Shown: positions 18,441-30,071 of the stretch, piece by piece
Layout: each line of letters begins with the position of its first letter
Position numbering within the stretch: the stretch's first letter is position 1
Source of the DNA: Cytidiella melzeri
Taxonomy: Eukaryota; Basidiomycota; Agaricomycetes; Polyporales; Irpicaceae
Direction of reading: 5' to 3'
Length of the DNA stretch: 64,000 bases
NCBI GenBank assembly: GCA_022592445.1
Contig: JABYQR010000071.1
Span: 86,569-150,568, forward strand
Program-made: the position numbers and the translations under genes
Notes under the pieces: generated by a model
The model's input: the letters and a program-made list of their open reading frames with translations, nothing else
Told to the model about the DNA's origin: nothing
Database searches by the model: none

Positions 18441-20867
18441 ATGGACGATGAGACGGCAGAGATCGAGCTGGTATGCCGTTGAAATTCGTGTTGCTTCGTC
18501 TACGGCTCAAACTAAACATATCGTATAGCTTGAGCAGAACCTCAACAAGACTCGACAAATATCTCAACGCATGATTTGTGAGTATCACTCCCAATTTCAA
18601 ACGAGCTTGAGCTGCATCTTTTACAGCCATTCTCTCCAGCTTCGATAGCAGGCTAGTAAAGGTTGAAAACTCTATCAGACCGCTGTACCAGTCGTCCCAA
18701 ATCCTGAATCGGAGAGGCAACAGTACGTTAGTATAGTCTGCTCGACATGACATCGCTAACCCCCATTCAGATATTGAGTCTGCGCTGCAGAAGATCGACG
18801 AGGTCAAGAGCAATCAGGAGGGTATTGCTGCCGAGGAGGCTCTCATATTACGTGGGTATGTCTCATGTTCGTCTGCTGTCGTCACAGTGCTTCATCTCAT
18901 GTACCGCTCAGCCCTCAACCAGGGAAATTGGATGCTTATAAGGATGTCCTGGAGCGTCTCAACACAAGCATCGCCTTCAAATCCATGGACAGAGATCTCG
19001 GTGACACGGTACGCAGTCGGCTGCTTGCGTGACTAGTGTCTTCAGCAAACGTTTGTTTCTAGGCTCGGTTAGTTGAGACTGGTGCGAAGAAACTGACTCA
19101 GCTGTATACCAAACTGGTCGCCGAAGGCTCTTCTGGCGCACCTTTGAATGGACCAGAGTTCGTTCCCTCCCCGTTCCCCACATCTACCAAGCAGTCGCTT
19201 TCCCCTGTTGTTAGCTTTCTCAGAACACTACCTCTACCCCCCACGCATCCTTCTCATCCCGCAGCGCCCGGAATACAAGCAACGTTGAAGGAGGCTCAAA
19301 AAGGATATGCGGACATGCGCGGGTCGTGGATTCGCAAATGTTTAGAGAACTATGGCCGACGAATAGTGGACCGAGCAGAAACCATAGACGGAATAGCGTC
19401 AGGAAGAGAAATTGGAGCTTGGGTAGGGAATCTTCTCACTGTTGCTGAGGTATGTGCGCATCATACAACCAGCGCGAATCTCAAGCTCATGTCACCGGGA
19501 CGAAGATAGAATATGACCTTCTCGTGGAACTAGTGCCCCTCCCCGGCCAAACCACTCTTACTAACACATACTCCACACTTGTTAACCCGCTCATAACGCT
19601 ATTATCATCGACACTCTCTTCCCTTGGTTCGTTAATCAAGCGATCCCTGCACAAATACACTTTTCTTGCGTTGTCAGTATACGGGAACCTCTCCACGTTG
19701 CAATCACGGTGGGACGACCTCATGTGTAAGCGTGCGGGGCGCAAGGAAAACGAGCTGAAGGACGGGCTCCATTCAATTCGTGCTTCGTGCCTCAGATGCT
19801 TTCCCGAGCTGCTCGCTGATGTCAGGTCAGCTGCATTGAGCAGAGGCGAGATGGGTACTGGTCTGGCGGACTTTTCACTCTCAGTAAGCATCTGCACGTG
19901 GTCTTGTGAAGGACGATTCCGACTCCCTAGTAGACTGTGCAATTTATCGAGAGAATACCTGAAGTTCGAACGGCCGTCGCAGCTGCACTGGTAACCCTCG
20001 GCGACGGCAACTGGAAGATGGGAGAAGGTGTCAAAGTGGTCGGTAGTAAATCTAATGACGTTGACGAACAGACTGTTCTGGAACACTACATGTGTACGTG
20101 TTTCATAATTTCTCCTACCGGGCTGTTCTTGACTCACCCTTCCGTTCGCGCAGTTGACGTTGTTAGCACGCTCATTGCGACGCTGAACACGCTGTCACGA
20201 ATGAGCAAACGTCCCGCGTACGGCTCGATCTTTCTCTTGAACAACATCTCATATCTCCATACACGCTTGGTCACTCAACCTCGGAGCGACGCACCCTCCC
20301 TCCTCTCCAAACCTACAACAGACGCACTGACATCGAATTTTCGCATAGCCAAGGCAGGCTACTTTGATACGAACTTCTCCCCACTCATGTCTGCCCTTCA
20401 GGAGGATAAAGATAAGAGCAAAAGCGCCACAAAGGAGCGGTTCACGCGGTTTTACGATCTGCTTGAGGAAGTTGCTGAGCGACACAGAGTCGCTAAGGTC
20501 CTCCATGACGACAAGGATGGTAGGGAGACGGTGTGTGAGGAGGTTGTCAAGCTTGTCGTCCCGTCCCTGCAACGATTCACGCAGCGGAACACTGGAAAAG
20601 AATTCAGCAAGAGTACGTTGTACATCTTCGGCGAAGGCTCCATCATGCTGACGGCCATCCTCCTTTGTAGATCCGCAGAAGTATATCAAGATACCTGCCG
20701 AGGAAGTAGAGTCTTTGATACGAAGCTTTTACAAGTCGGTTTTCATCTTGCATCGCAGTACGGCCATCATGCTTAGCTACTTTCACAGCGACACTGGAAT
20801 TAAGCAAACGTCGCTTTCAGACCGTACACAGACCAACCTTTTGGCCCAGGCTGGCTGGAGTCGATGA
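18441..20867 (+). CDS. EXO70: exocyst subunit Exo70
   Basis: Ten exons (18441-18470, 18529-18577, 18627-18722, 18771-18855, 18912-19008, 19063-19449, 19506-19883, 19934-20093, 20154-20612, 20671-20867) give 645 aa. Exo70 binds PI(4,5)P2 and Rho/Rab GTPases and tethers secretory vesicles to the plasma membrane at the hyphal tip. The N-terminal 90 residues are coiled-coil-like (LEQNLNKTRQISQRM, FDSRLVKVENSIRPLYQSSQ). The rest is the helical CorEx domain: RGSWIRKCLE near 210, EHYMFDVVSTLIATLN, FLLNNISYLHTRL and, close to the end, NPQKYIKIPAEEVESLI. These match the Exo70 family order. The first exon is short (10 codons), as often at fungal 5' ends. Confidence 0.88.
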
Positions 20868-21126
20868 CCTGCTGGATTTCTTGTATTTATTGCATGCAGT
20901 TGAATGGTTGGGGATAATCAAATGTATATGTAAGACCCTGTATCTCCGCGCAGGAAATCCGCAGACCACTATTATCCGAGAAAGAAAGAGCCCCGTTCCC
21001 CAAAAACTCTGGGATTACATATCAATATGTACAATAAGCCGTCGTCACAAATCATTATAATAGGTCGACTATCTGGCCGCCCGGCCTCACACGAACCTGA
21101 CAAAGCATACGCTCGAGTTATGATTG

Positions 21127-22676
21127 TCATTCGTTTGATGCTTCGTCGTTGGAATCGAGCAAGCTAGGAGGGTGTTGAGTGTTGAAGGAAGAGAATTGAC
21201 ATGATACTCACCTATATTGCTTCAACAATGAGCATTCACCGCCATTATCAAGGTCGATATTGTACGAGTAGAAATAGCCGTCTGACGACAAGACCATCAC
21301 TTGTGGCATCGTTCTGTATCTCCATTGCTCAGCACAACCTCTGTTGAACGTAGGACAAGGTAACATACCCGCTCAATGCGACCACACATCTCGACCCGCT
21401 TGTGGGTAGCCGTAAAAAGGCAAAGTCACGCGAAGGTTCCCATACTTCTGTAATGGCGCTAGGGAGATACCCACCCACAGAGGATGTGATGTTTTTCGTG
21501 AGATGCATAGATCTTCGCCGTATACTTGACCTACTAAAATTAGCCCATGGGAGAGAGGATAGAAGCATCAGGACTTACGACACGCTGTTGCTCTTCTTTT
21601 TGTCCACGAACGCCTCGTAGCCACCTTCAAGACCAGCTCCGTTTGAGCTTTCCCTACTGTCGATAGAACCCGATTCAGGGCTTGCGGGACCCTGGCCCTT
21701 GTCACTCCCACTCTTTTGTGGCCCGAGCTTGAATATGTGCACTGTGTCGTGGGCTGAGCTAACGGCCAGTAACGTTGAGACAGCGTTGAAGTTGACGGAA
21801 TAAATCTTCGCCTCTCGGGTGCCACGTCTGAATTGGTAGAGCTTTTCTGCGCCAGGGATGCTCCACACGCGGATAACGGTACCTTTGTCAGAGGCTGTAG
21901 CGAGCATTGTACCGCTTTGGTTGATAGCTAGGTAAGATATGGGGGCCTTGTGCGCCTGAATGACGTTCGCGACTGTGCGGTTCTTCGTCGAGAATAGAAC
22001 CACGTCGCCGGTCTGATTTGAGGTGGAACCTGATGCTTGCTGTCCGTTACTTGATTGTGCGAGGGAAGCTGGAGAGGGTACGGGGGTTGAGTAGGCAAGG
22101 TAAGAGCTGTCGGACGAGGGGGATAGTGCGACGATGGCTTCAGGGTTGGGTGTTGTCTCTATGACATGGAGAAGGCGCATGTTGGATATGTCATAGATGT
22201 ATATCTCCACTTCGAGAACGATCACAAGAGTCTTGCGGTTGAGTTTCACTGCGAGGATGGATGAGGGGAAGAGTAGTTCACATATCATAGATTGTCGCTG
22301 TGATTTGTAATGGCGCAGTTTGAGTTACAAGTCAGTGATATGTTTCAAGTCATGACGGACCTTCGTATTGACGATCTGCAGCTTCCGTGGACTAGACTGA
22401 GGGTGATCTGCTGCGCCTACAAGTGCTATAAGGGACGTGCAGAACAGCATCTCTACTATCCCCTTTGCACCATCATCTATCGTAAGTTGTTAGCTCGAGT
22501 TGCTAGGTCAAATTGGTGAACATACTCATTGTGTAAACGCGACCGAATGGATCGCAGTTAGTTATGGAGTATCCTTTGCGAGTACCAACAGATATACACC
22601 TGCAACCATAAGTAACCGGTATCGCCGTAGCGTTAGGAACTCACGTGAAGTCCTGGTTGAAGTTGGCGAACAACAT
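21127..22676 (-). CDS. ATG18: PROPPIN autophagy protein Atg18 (WIPI)
   Basis: Seven exons (22676-22645, 22599-22526, 22476-22361, 22297-21579, 21533-21369, 21313-21212, 21163-21127) give 414 aa, the usual size. Atg18 is a seven-bladed beta-propeller that binds PI3P and PI(3,5)P2 through two sites around an FRRG motif. It works in Atg2/Atg9 recruitment and vacuole homeostasis. The motif is present as LYQFRRGTR at about residue 230. Other anchors are [16 protein letters not shown] at the N-terminus, [56 protein letters not shown] and the terminal [22 protein letters not shown] Ser/Gly-rich insert (about 265-300) is the lipid-inserting loop region. It faces the SET gene across a short promoter. 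Confidence 0.95.
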
Positions 22677-22912
22677 GCTGCTTGCCGTTCGCTCGGTCAT
22701 GGTGGATGGTGGAGGGAGGTAGTCAAGCAGTATGAGCGGGGAGGCGCTCCAGGATATATGTTCACAGAGCGCCGTTGACCTCTGTTGTCGACGACTTTGT
22801 CTCTCACCATGATCCTGTCTTCTACTCTCACGGGACATATAAACAGAAATGAAGGCGTCAGAAACAACGAGGCGGGCAGTGTCGCCCTCTCAACCCTCCC
22901 CATCCCAGAGAA
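22677..22912. promoter_or_regulatory. shared divergent promoter, ATG18 / E(z)-like
   Basis: 236 bp separate the two start codons on opposite strands. Confidence 0.5.
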
Positions 22913-25824
22913 ATGCTCTATGATTCAGAGTTGGAGGAGAGCGATGCGCTCGAGCCGCGTGCTCTGTCTCCCGTGAACGGCGACAGCGGCGAAGAAGACA
23001 GCACTTCCGAATTTCTCAGACAACGCACACAATGGCCACGTCGAATTGGCAGCTCTGACGAGGAGTCACCACCTAGTGCTAGGACAAGCATGGAGCGTGG
23101 CTCCCCAGGCCTGAGCGAAGAAGCAAAAGCCATCATAGAGGACACTTATCGCTCCGTCTGGACAGAGTTTTACGAGTGGGAACCATCTCATTGTACGTCG
23201 ACTCTGCAGTCTCTGGCTTCAGAGCTTTCGGACGAGCCTGCATCTTTCGATTTCGGGCTAGAAGACGGAGACTGGTGTGTCGAAGCGCATTGGACCGGCG
23301 ACGTTGTGAGCGAGCATTCGGATGTCGATGATCTCTTGTCTGCTTCGAACCAGTTCGACGTCTGGCAATGGACTTCATACGGAACGGTCCACAAAGGTAC
23401 CACAGCACCGGCAGTCGCGATTGTCGTGGAAGACGGTGCCACGCCGCATCCTCGATACGAAGCCTGTACCCCCACCGACTTCCCCATCGACCCAGAAACG
23501 CACGGAGAGGCACCGCATTGCTCTTTTATCAAGTACGCAGGGATGCCTGGTTTTGATGAGAAGCGCTACCTTCGTCTCTTCACGAGCATTGAATGGCAGC
23601 AACCGTGGCGCGATCCAGATCGTGAGCCCGGGTAGTTGTCACTGCAAACGCTATTCTCACATGTTTACTCGCTTGCAGACAGTATCATTGCTTTCACCGC
23701 CATCCAACGGCTGACTGCTTGGACAGAGAGCGATACGGCTCCGTCTCTACCTGTTTACGTAGACGACATAGACGACACCCAGATTTTCAACCGAAATCAG
23801 AATCCTTCACGAGTAAACGATGACGTCTCTAGCGTATCTAGTATTCTCCAGAGGATACGGCAAAGGTAAGACTCCATTGTTCCGAGAGCCCAAGGCTGTG
23901 CGAGTTATGCCGTGGAGTTCCTGCATAGGCCTCGATGCTTACAGGAGGTTACTAGGGACAAGCTTATCTGGCCTGGAAACCCTTTCAGTGAAATTTCGGC
24001 TCATACCAACAAAAATCTCTGGCGAGATCCCAACCGGTCAGACGATAAAGGGCGGATGTCCGCCATATGCGCTGCGTACTGCCCAAACTTGGAGTGTGTG
24101 AGAGCAACATGTTTGAATCATCGTACGTGTGCTGCATTTTGCTGCTCCGTAATCTATGATCCTGATTTTCTTCACATGAAGCTTATCCTTCGGGTTACAT
24201 TCCTTCCCGATCTCTGGAAGGCACACTTACACATGAGGAGCTACTGCAAAAGGCGAAATACAAACCATGCAGCGAGCGCTGTTTTCTGGATATGCATTCG
24301 GAAGAAGTCCAGAAGGCCATTGAATGGGATAAAGAGCCCGAGCTTGAAGCCCTAGACACAATCCTGCTACTTACGCCGGATGTACTGCCTTGCAATCTGA
24401 GCCCTATTCTTCCCCAAACAGCTTGTTACAAGGTTGAGTTAGTCGTTCTTTTCGGGTGCTCTATGTGACCAATCCACATTAGATTTTTGCACGCAGGTGT
24501 GAAACCGTCCAAGGATACGAACCGCCCAAGGGGAATCAGAAAGCGACGCCCGCAGAGATGTTTGGTACATGTCGAGTTTCCCTACCTAATCCCTACCTCA
24601 CTTAGATTGTGACCGTCTAGTTGATAATGTAGCCGGAGGCGACGCATTCGAGTTCACGATGTATGTGTCATGCAACTATCGAGCTCACATGCTCACCACA
24701 ATCAACAGGCCGGTGCGCTGTGCGCACAAAGGACCTTGCGGCAACCAAGCTGTCCCAGAATGTCCATGCTTCTCTAACAACGTACACTGCCGTAGAAACT
24801 GTCAATGTAGTTCGCAATGTAAGTGGTTGTTTGATGCATGTCGTCGTCACTGAACTTGAACACAATCGTTGCCCGTCGCGCAGGCACTCGGCGTCATAAG
24901 GGCTGCCGATGCTCTAATGGTAAGAGCTTATGCGGAGAGTCTAACCACAAGTACGCTATATTCCCTTCGTTTGATATGCTTCCTCCTGTGGCGATTTACC
25001 TCATGCATGTTATAGGAAAACGCGATGCAAATGCTCTAAAGAAGCAAGAGAGTGCGATCCAGAAGTTTGTAGGCACGGCCGGCCAGCAATAAAGAAGGGG
25101 AGAGCTGCGAACAAGATTCCTCCGAAGTGCGACAACTATGTCATGCAACGAGCCTCGCCTGTGGTACGTCGGCATCGCTGTCAGATCTCCCACCTATCAT
25201 TGCTAGGTAATTGAATTCCATACTTAGGCTCTTGCCGTTCAAAGTGGTAGTTACGGCTTAGGAACGTTTACGCGACAAAATATCCTCAAGGGCAACTTTG
25301 TCGGTGGTAATATCTCCTGCTTCTGATTTACTTGATAGGAATGCTAAAAAAACGCATAGCCTACGTAGGGGAGATTCTCTGGTCGAACAGTGGCGACCAC
25401 CAGACGTGCGTTTTCGTCCAAAAGTGTCCATTTACGCGAGCCATTAATCTTACTCCACAGCCTCGAGCAAAAGTTCACGGGATACAATTACATGTTCGCC
25501 CACACGCAGTCCCAACTTCTTGACGCTAAAAGTGTCGGCAACGAGACGCGATATATCAACCACGCCAAGCCCCCTAAGGCGAATGTTGAGGCCAGGTGTA
25601 AGTCAACAAAACCAATCACGTCATATCAAACCCACCGACAATACATGTGCAGTCAAGCTAGTCAATGGCGAGCAAAAGATTGGATTCTTTGCGAGTAGGT
25701 GGTCGTGTAATTTTGAGCTCACATATCGAGTGTAGCTGACGGCTATGTCACAGTCAAGCATATCAAACCAGGGAAAGAGTTGTTGTTCGATTATGGCGAC
25801 AATTACTGGCGACAGAATGAGTGA
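22913..25824 (+). CDS. EZH2: E(z)/EZH2-like histone H3K27 methyltransferase (CXC + SET)
   Basis: Fourteen exons (22913-23621, 23679-23865, 23929-24122, 24182-24424, 24497-24565, 24606-24660, 24709-24818, 24884-24950, 25016-25163, 25228-25306, 25360-25405, 25461-25597, 25653-25694, 25736-25824) give 724 aa. The N-terminal 300 residues are acidic and low in recognisable motifs. A CXC (pre-SET) zinc domain follows: CAHKGPCGNQAVPECPCFSN, CRRNCQCSSQCTRRHKGCRC and CKCSKEARECDPEVC, at about residues 475-560. The SET domain has SGSYGLGTFTRQNILKGNFVG, AYVGEIL, GYNYMFAHTQ, GNETRYINHA (the NH motif of the cofactor pocket), VNGEQKIGFFA and ELLFDYGDNYW. The CXC-SET order is that of the Polycomb PRC2 catalytic subunit, which silences facultative heterochromatin. 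The C-terminus has FDYG rather than the FDYR of animal EZH2. The exact 5' exon and the less conserved N-terminal splice sites are less certain. Confidence 0.87.
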
Positions 25825-26157
25825 AGTTTGAATATCAAGAAGGGAGTGAGGTTTCGACGCATTCGCTAAAATACTGGACGATATACGACGGTTGAAGTTC
25901 GAAATGTGCTAGCTGCAAATCTGGAAACCTTTATGAAATGTGATGAGGTCATAGAGCGCAACGAGTGAGGGTCTGGGCTTAAACGCGTACAGTTGTTGGT
26001 AAGTTGTCTAGTACTACATACATTTGCGCACTCAGTCGCGCAGTTCCAATTGATCCTGTCCCAGTCAATAACAAGGTAGCAGCAGTGTAGCAGATTCTCA
26101 GACGAAGAGCGTGCAACACACGCTGTATAGTCTCGAGGATATGAACGACCAACGCAG
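25825..26157. other. convergent intergenic (EZH2-like / ATG101 3' ends)
   Basis: This is the 3' flank of two converging genes; nothing else is seen. Confidence 0.4.
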
Positions 26158-27045
26158 TCAACCTCCAACCTCTGTCCCTCCGACTTTGACCACTATCTTG
26201 TAGGGGAAGGGTGATATACTCAGTGCGTTGGTAATCAAAGGAACGACAGAGCGCCCACGCTCGGAGGAAGTGTATGTGAGCATCGTTTGTAGACTTTTCG
26301 TGAGAGCCGAAGCAAGCTCAGAATCGAACGCATGACGGTCTAGCATCGATGGTCAGATGAAATTTCTAGCATTTGTTTGAGGCATGCACGTACCCCTTTC
26401 GGTCACGGGCTGTCGAATCTCAGCATTGATTGTCCTGTAATAAAGCATTGAGTCCCCTTTATAACGCACTATAGACTCAAGTCACAAGTACCATTGCTCC
26501 CATGGGACCTCTTCCTGTGTATACGCAACAATAAATCAGACATACGCCCGAGACAACTTGGTATTTCATACCTCTCCTATTAGGAACCATGTCTTCCGAG
26601 GTCGTTTCTCCGAGAAGGTAACACTGATCTACAACCCCGCTATAAGTAGAACAGTGTGAACCTCTAGGCATACCGTGAAGGTCGGTTACCTGTCCACGTT
26701 TCTGTGCGCCTCCTTCCATCGCCTTCCAGAATGCGTCCACTCTCGAGTCTACGAGCTGCTTGATCTCTGCATCGTCCAAGCCAGGCTGCACTCCACAAAA
26801 TGAGAACGAGCCAATGCAGATTACCTCTCACCAACCGACCATGGTCACATCTAGAATCTCAAACGTCGTTGGTTTGACCGTTCCGAACAGTCGATGAAAG
26901 AGGATCGAGTGCAGCACGGCTGTCAGGACATCTCGGGTGTTTCGCCTGTCGAGAACCTGTCTGTCTGAGTTTTAACGTAGAGAGAGCTGGATCGTGAAGT
27001 GCTCACCAAGTCTATAGTGATCACCGGATAGTTGGTTGCATTCAT
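26158..27045 (-). CDS. ATG101: autophagy initiation subunit Atg101
   Basis: Seven exons (27045-27007, 26956-26836, 26790-26690, 26628-26572, 26514-26486, 26434-26394, 26339-26158) give 189 aa. Atg101 is a HORMA-fold partner of Atg13 in the Atg1/ULK kinase complex; it is present in most filamentous fungi and animals but absent from budding yeast. Visible anchors are VLDRRNTRDVLTAVLHSILF near the N-terminus, GLDDAEIKQLVDSRVDAFW, RGQISVTFSEKRPRKTWF (the WF-finger area), EEVPWEQWYLTINAEIRQP, ASALTKSLQTMLTYTSSERG, RSVVPLITN and the final PFPYKIVVKVGGTEV. The very small exons 4-6 are fixed by phase and by these conserved blocks. Confidence 0.9.
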
Positions 27046-27587
27046 GGCAGCGGGGGTCAAGAGTGAGACGAGTGTTAAGGAGGCTGTTTCCCACTGTCAC
27101 TGTAAGCCGGGCTTCTCCGTTACAAGTGGTACCAATATATATTTAGCGCCCGATTGCACATGTATTTCAAGTTTCAAAAGCTTTCCACCTTTTGAAAGCC
27201 TTGTCTTGGAAGGATTATAATTTCGGCGGGTCTGCGTGCTCAGCGCACTTTTTGGAGAGAAAAATGAGATACTTTTGCTACTCAAGACGGTCGCGTTCTT
27301 CCACTAACGCTTAGCTCCATATATGGCACTGCCACCCTTTGTGGCGCATGGCCTATGCTAGATGCTGAGCGGATGTGGCGATAGGGCACATGTCTGGCTC
27401 TCTGCACCTGCGTCTTTGTTCCTCAGTAATATAACACGAGGGAGTTATATTGTCTGCGAGACAGCTTGTCGGGATCATGGCCTCTACAGCATCAGAACCA
27501 GGTAATACTGCCAGAGTTCACTGTGGAATACAGGGTTGTTATAGGCTCGAATATGCAGCGGCGCACATTTTGTGTAGACGAGTTTAT
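27046..27587. other. intergenic (ATG101 5' flank, CCT3 3' flank)
   Basis: No gene is recognised. The open frame at 27450-27773 on the plus strand largely overlaps the CCT3 3' end and is taken as chance. Confidence 0.4.
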
Positions 27588-29678
27588 TTAGCTTTCAGGC
27601 ATCTCCTCAGGAGCCTGTGGTGCTGCACTCTCGCGTTCTTTATCTTTGCGTGTCGCTTGCACGACGTCGTCGACTCGAAGGAGAACACGCGCAGCTTCGA
27701 TGGCAGTTTTGAACGTTTGGATCTGAAGGTGACCATGAGTGACGAATCACAGATTCAGATGTCAGAGGAATAACGGACCTTGACGCTTGCAGACTCATAC
27801 AGGCCGTACTCCTTCATGTCTACAATCTTACCCGTGTCCCCATTGATACCCCAAGAGTTTTCACCGTTTGCGTGTTTCGCCTGTTGAAGAGGTCAACAAG
27901 TATCTGGCAAAGTGAGTCAAAACGTGCACTTGCCCGCAATTCGGTCAAAACACGAATAGCGTTTCCTCCGCTGTTTTGCACAAGGGTCCGAGGAATGACT
28001 TCCATCGCGTCCGCAACGGCCCTGAACGGCCAACCCTCAACACCTAGCACACTACGCGCCTTTGCGTGCAATCCGACACTGATCGCCATCTCTGTCGCGC
28101 CACCACCTGGTGCGAGGATAGGGTTGAAGAATACGTTACGTGCAACAGACATCGCGTCCGCGAGGTTGCGGTCGATCTCGTTCAAAATATCCTTCGAGGG
28201 TCCACGGAGGATGATCGTGCATGCTTTCGGTGTCGAGCATTCGTCAACAAATGTGAAATACCTATAGTAGTCAACAGGGAGTCAGGTTGACTGAGATCGA
28301 GTGAAAACAATAACTCGTACTCGTCACCGATCTTCTCAATATTGAACAACCCGCATTTTGTGCCAACATCAGACTCGCGCAGATCTTCTATCCGGTTGAC
28401 GATCGTCGCACCAGTAGCACGGGCAATTCGATTGTTGTCAGATTTTCGTACACGTCGAAGTGCAGACACGTTTGCTTTAAGCAAAAAGTGCTGTGCATAG
28501 TCTGGTACAAATTCAAGAAGGTCGACGGATATTGTCAATTACTTTTGAGCGTTAGCGCACCTGAAACGCCCTTCTCTGTGATGACAACGTCGGGCTTGAA
28601 CTCCAAGATCTTGTCGACCATCGCCTTCACTTGCTCTTCCTCAAGCTCTTGAATCCGCGCCCAATCTGCCTCTTTCGAGATTTCGATATTGGTCTGCGAC
28701 TCTCCCTTCTTGTACTCAAGCGGGCAGTCGAGCAGAATAATTCTCGGATTGGCGATACGCCTTCGCATTTTCGGGTGAGTGATATCCTTGTTGAGCATGA
28801 TACCCTTGAGCACCCGACTCTGCTCTATCTCTCCTCCAGGGATCTTCTCTACACGAGCATAGCGCTTGATATCGACCGACTTGACGCCGTCTTCATCCAG
28901 TGCGACAGTACGTACCGCCTGCAGGGCAAGCTTGCACATCAAATCTGACCATCGCGCGACAAACTTTGTGCCAATGGAGGTTTTGATAAGTGACAACATG
29001 TCTTCGTCGCTGGACGTGTCTATGGGGATTGAGATCCGCTTGACAATCTCGAGAGCTTCTTTGAGGGCTTTGTTATATGCGGAAATGATGACAACGGGGT
29101 GGATGTCGCGTTCAAGTTGGGATAACGATTGTGCCAAAATTTCCCCAGCTATTAAAGGGGTACCCAGGATGAGATTATACCTTGCGATGCAGGCATGCGT
29201 CACGTACCAAGGATGATCACGCTCGTCGTGCCATCACCGCACTCCTCGTCCTGCGTCCTACTCAACTCGATCATGTTCTTCGCAGCCGGATGAGCGACAT
29301 CAATCTCTCTCAGAATCGCATTCCCATCGTTGGTCAAACTAAGAAAACGCGTGGTCAATTTCGGGCTTTTGTCCAGCCCATGTTAGTTGCGTACGCACAG
29401 GATACCGCCCATCGGGTCCAAAATCATTTTCAACATGGCTTTTGGCCCCAGACATGTTCTTATCACGTCTGCAACTGTCTAAGTCAAGTTTGGGAGCTGA
29501 TCACAGTGCGGTTGGGGATGCACATACTTTCGCTGCCGTGATATTAGAAATCTGAGCTTTGCGTCCAGTCTGCCTCTCAGGCGTCGTGTCTAACCTGGCG
29601 TGAGTCGAAGCTTATTCTGAAAGTTTTAGAGTCAGACTCACTCATTACAAAAACGGGTGTCTGTCCTCCTCCTTGCAT
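27588..29678 (-). CDS. CCT3: chaperonin TRiC/CCT subunit gamma
   Basis: Nine exons (29678-29642, 29589-29528, 29478-29399, 29338-29208, 29148-28561, 28501-28321, 28261-27934, 27880-27779, 27722-27588) give 547 aa, normal for CCT subunits. TRiC folds actin, tubulin and WD-repeat proteins in the cytosol. The N-terminus has TTPERQTGRKAQ and ADVIRTCLGPKAMLKM. The nucleotide-binding motif DGTTSVIILAGE and the GGGATE motif (catalytic region after the apical domain) are present. Gamma-type landmarks include GVSDYAQHFLLKANVSALRR, RVRKSDNNRIARATGATIV, NPILAPGGGATEMAIS and ANGENSWGINGDTGKI. Intron 7 has a GC donor (CGG/GCAAGT). Confidence 0.95.
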
Positions 29679-30071
29679 TTTGAATAGTCCGTCTTGGGCG
29701 AAAACAAGTGTAAGAACTTGGAAGAGATTGTGGATGGCAAGCGCTTGGATTCACATCGGCGCTTGTGTAGAGTACGCCAATCATTTCGAACACCCGAAAA
29801 GGAAAATTATGTGGCCACGACATACTACTAAGTAGAATTCTGCAGCTCGCCTCCTCTTAGTGCAGATATAACACTCAGGTTCTGTTCCATGAGAGTATGT
29901 CGGTGAGTGCATCTTATGCCGCACTTGTGCTTTTCACACATGATAGCTCACAAACTCACCGATATACTGGGGCATACGGTGCATTACTGTAGTCGCCAGT
30001 TCAAATGCTTTTCACAATATATATAGTGTAAATTGTGAGGTAATAAGAAATTCGGACTACAATTGACAAAG
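29679..30071. other. intergenic (CCT3 5' flank, SPP2 3' flank)
   Basis: Nothing recognisable beyond flanking UTR/promoter sequence. Confidence 0.4.

Noticed and set aside
24425..24496. Apparent one-base insertion in the AAAA run at 24540 of the E(z)-like gene
   Set aside because: Using the donor at 24425 and the acceptor ending at 24496 keeps the frame through ATPAEMF into the next exon, so no indel is needed.
25360..25597. Apparent frameshift in the SET domain of the E(z)-like gene
   Set aside because: An intron at 25406-25460 (GTGCGT donor, CCACAG acceptor) joins the two frames in phase and restores the usual spacing between the AYVGEIL and YMF blocks.
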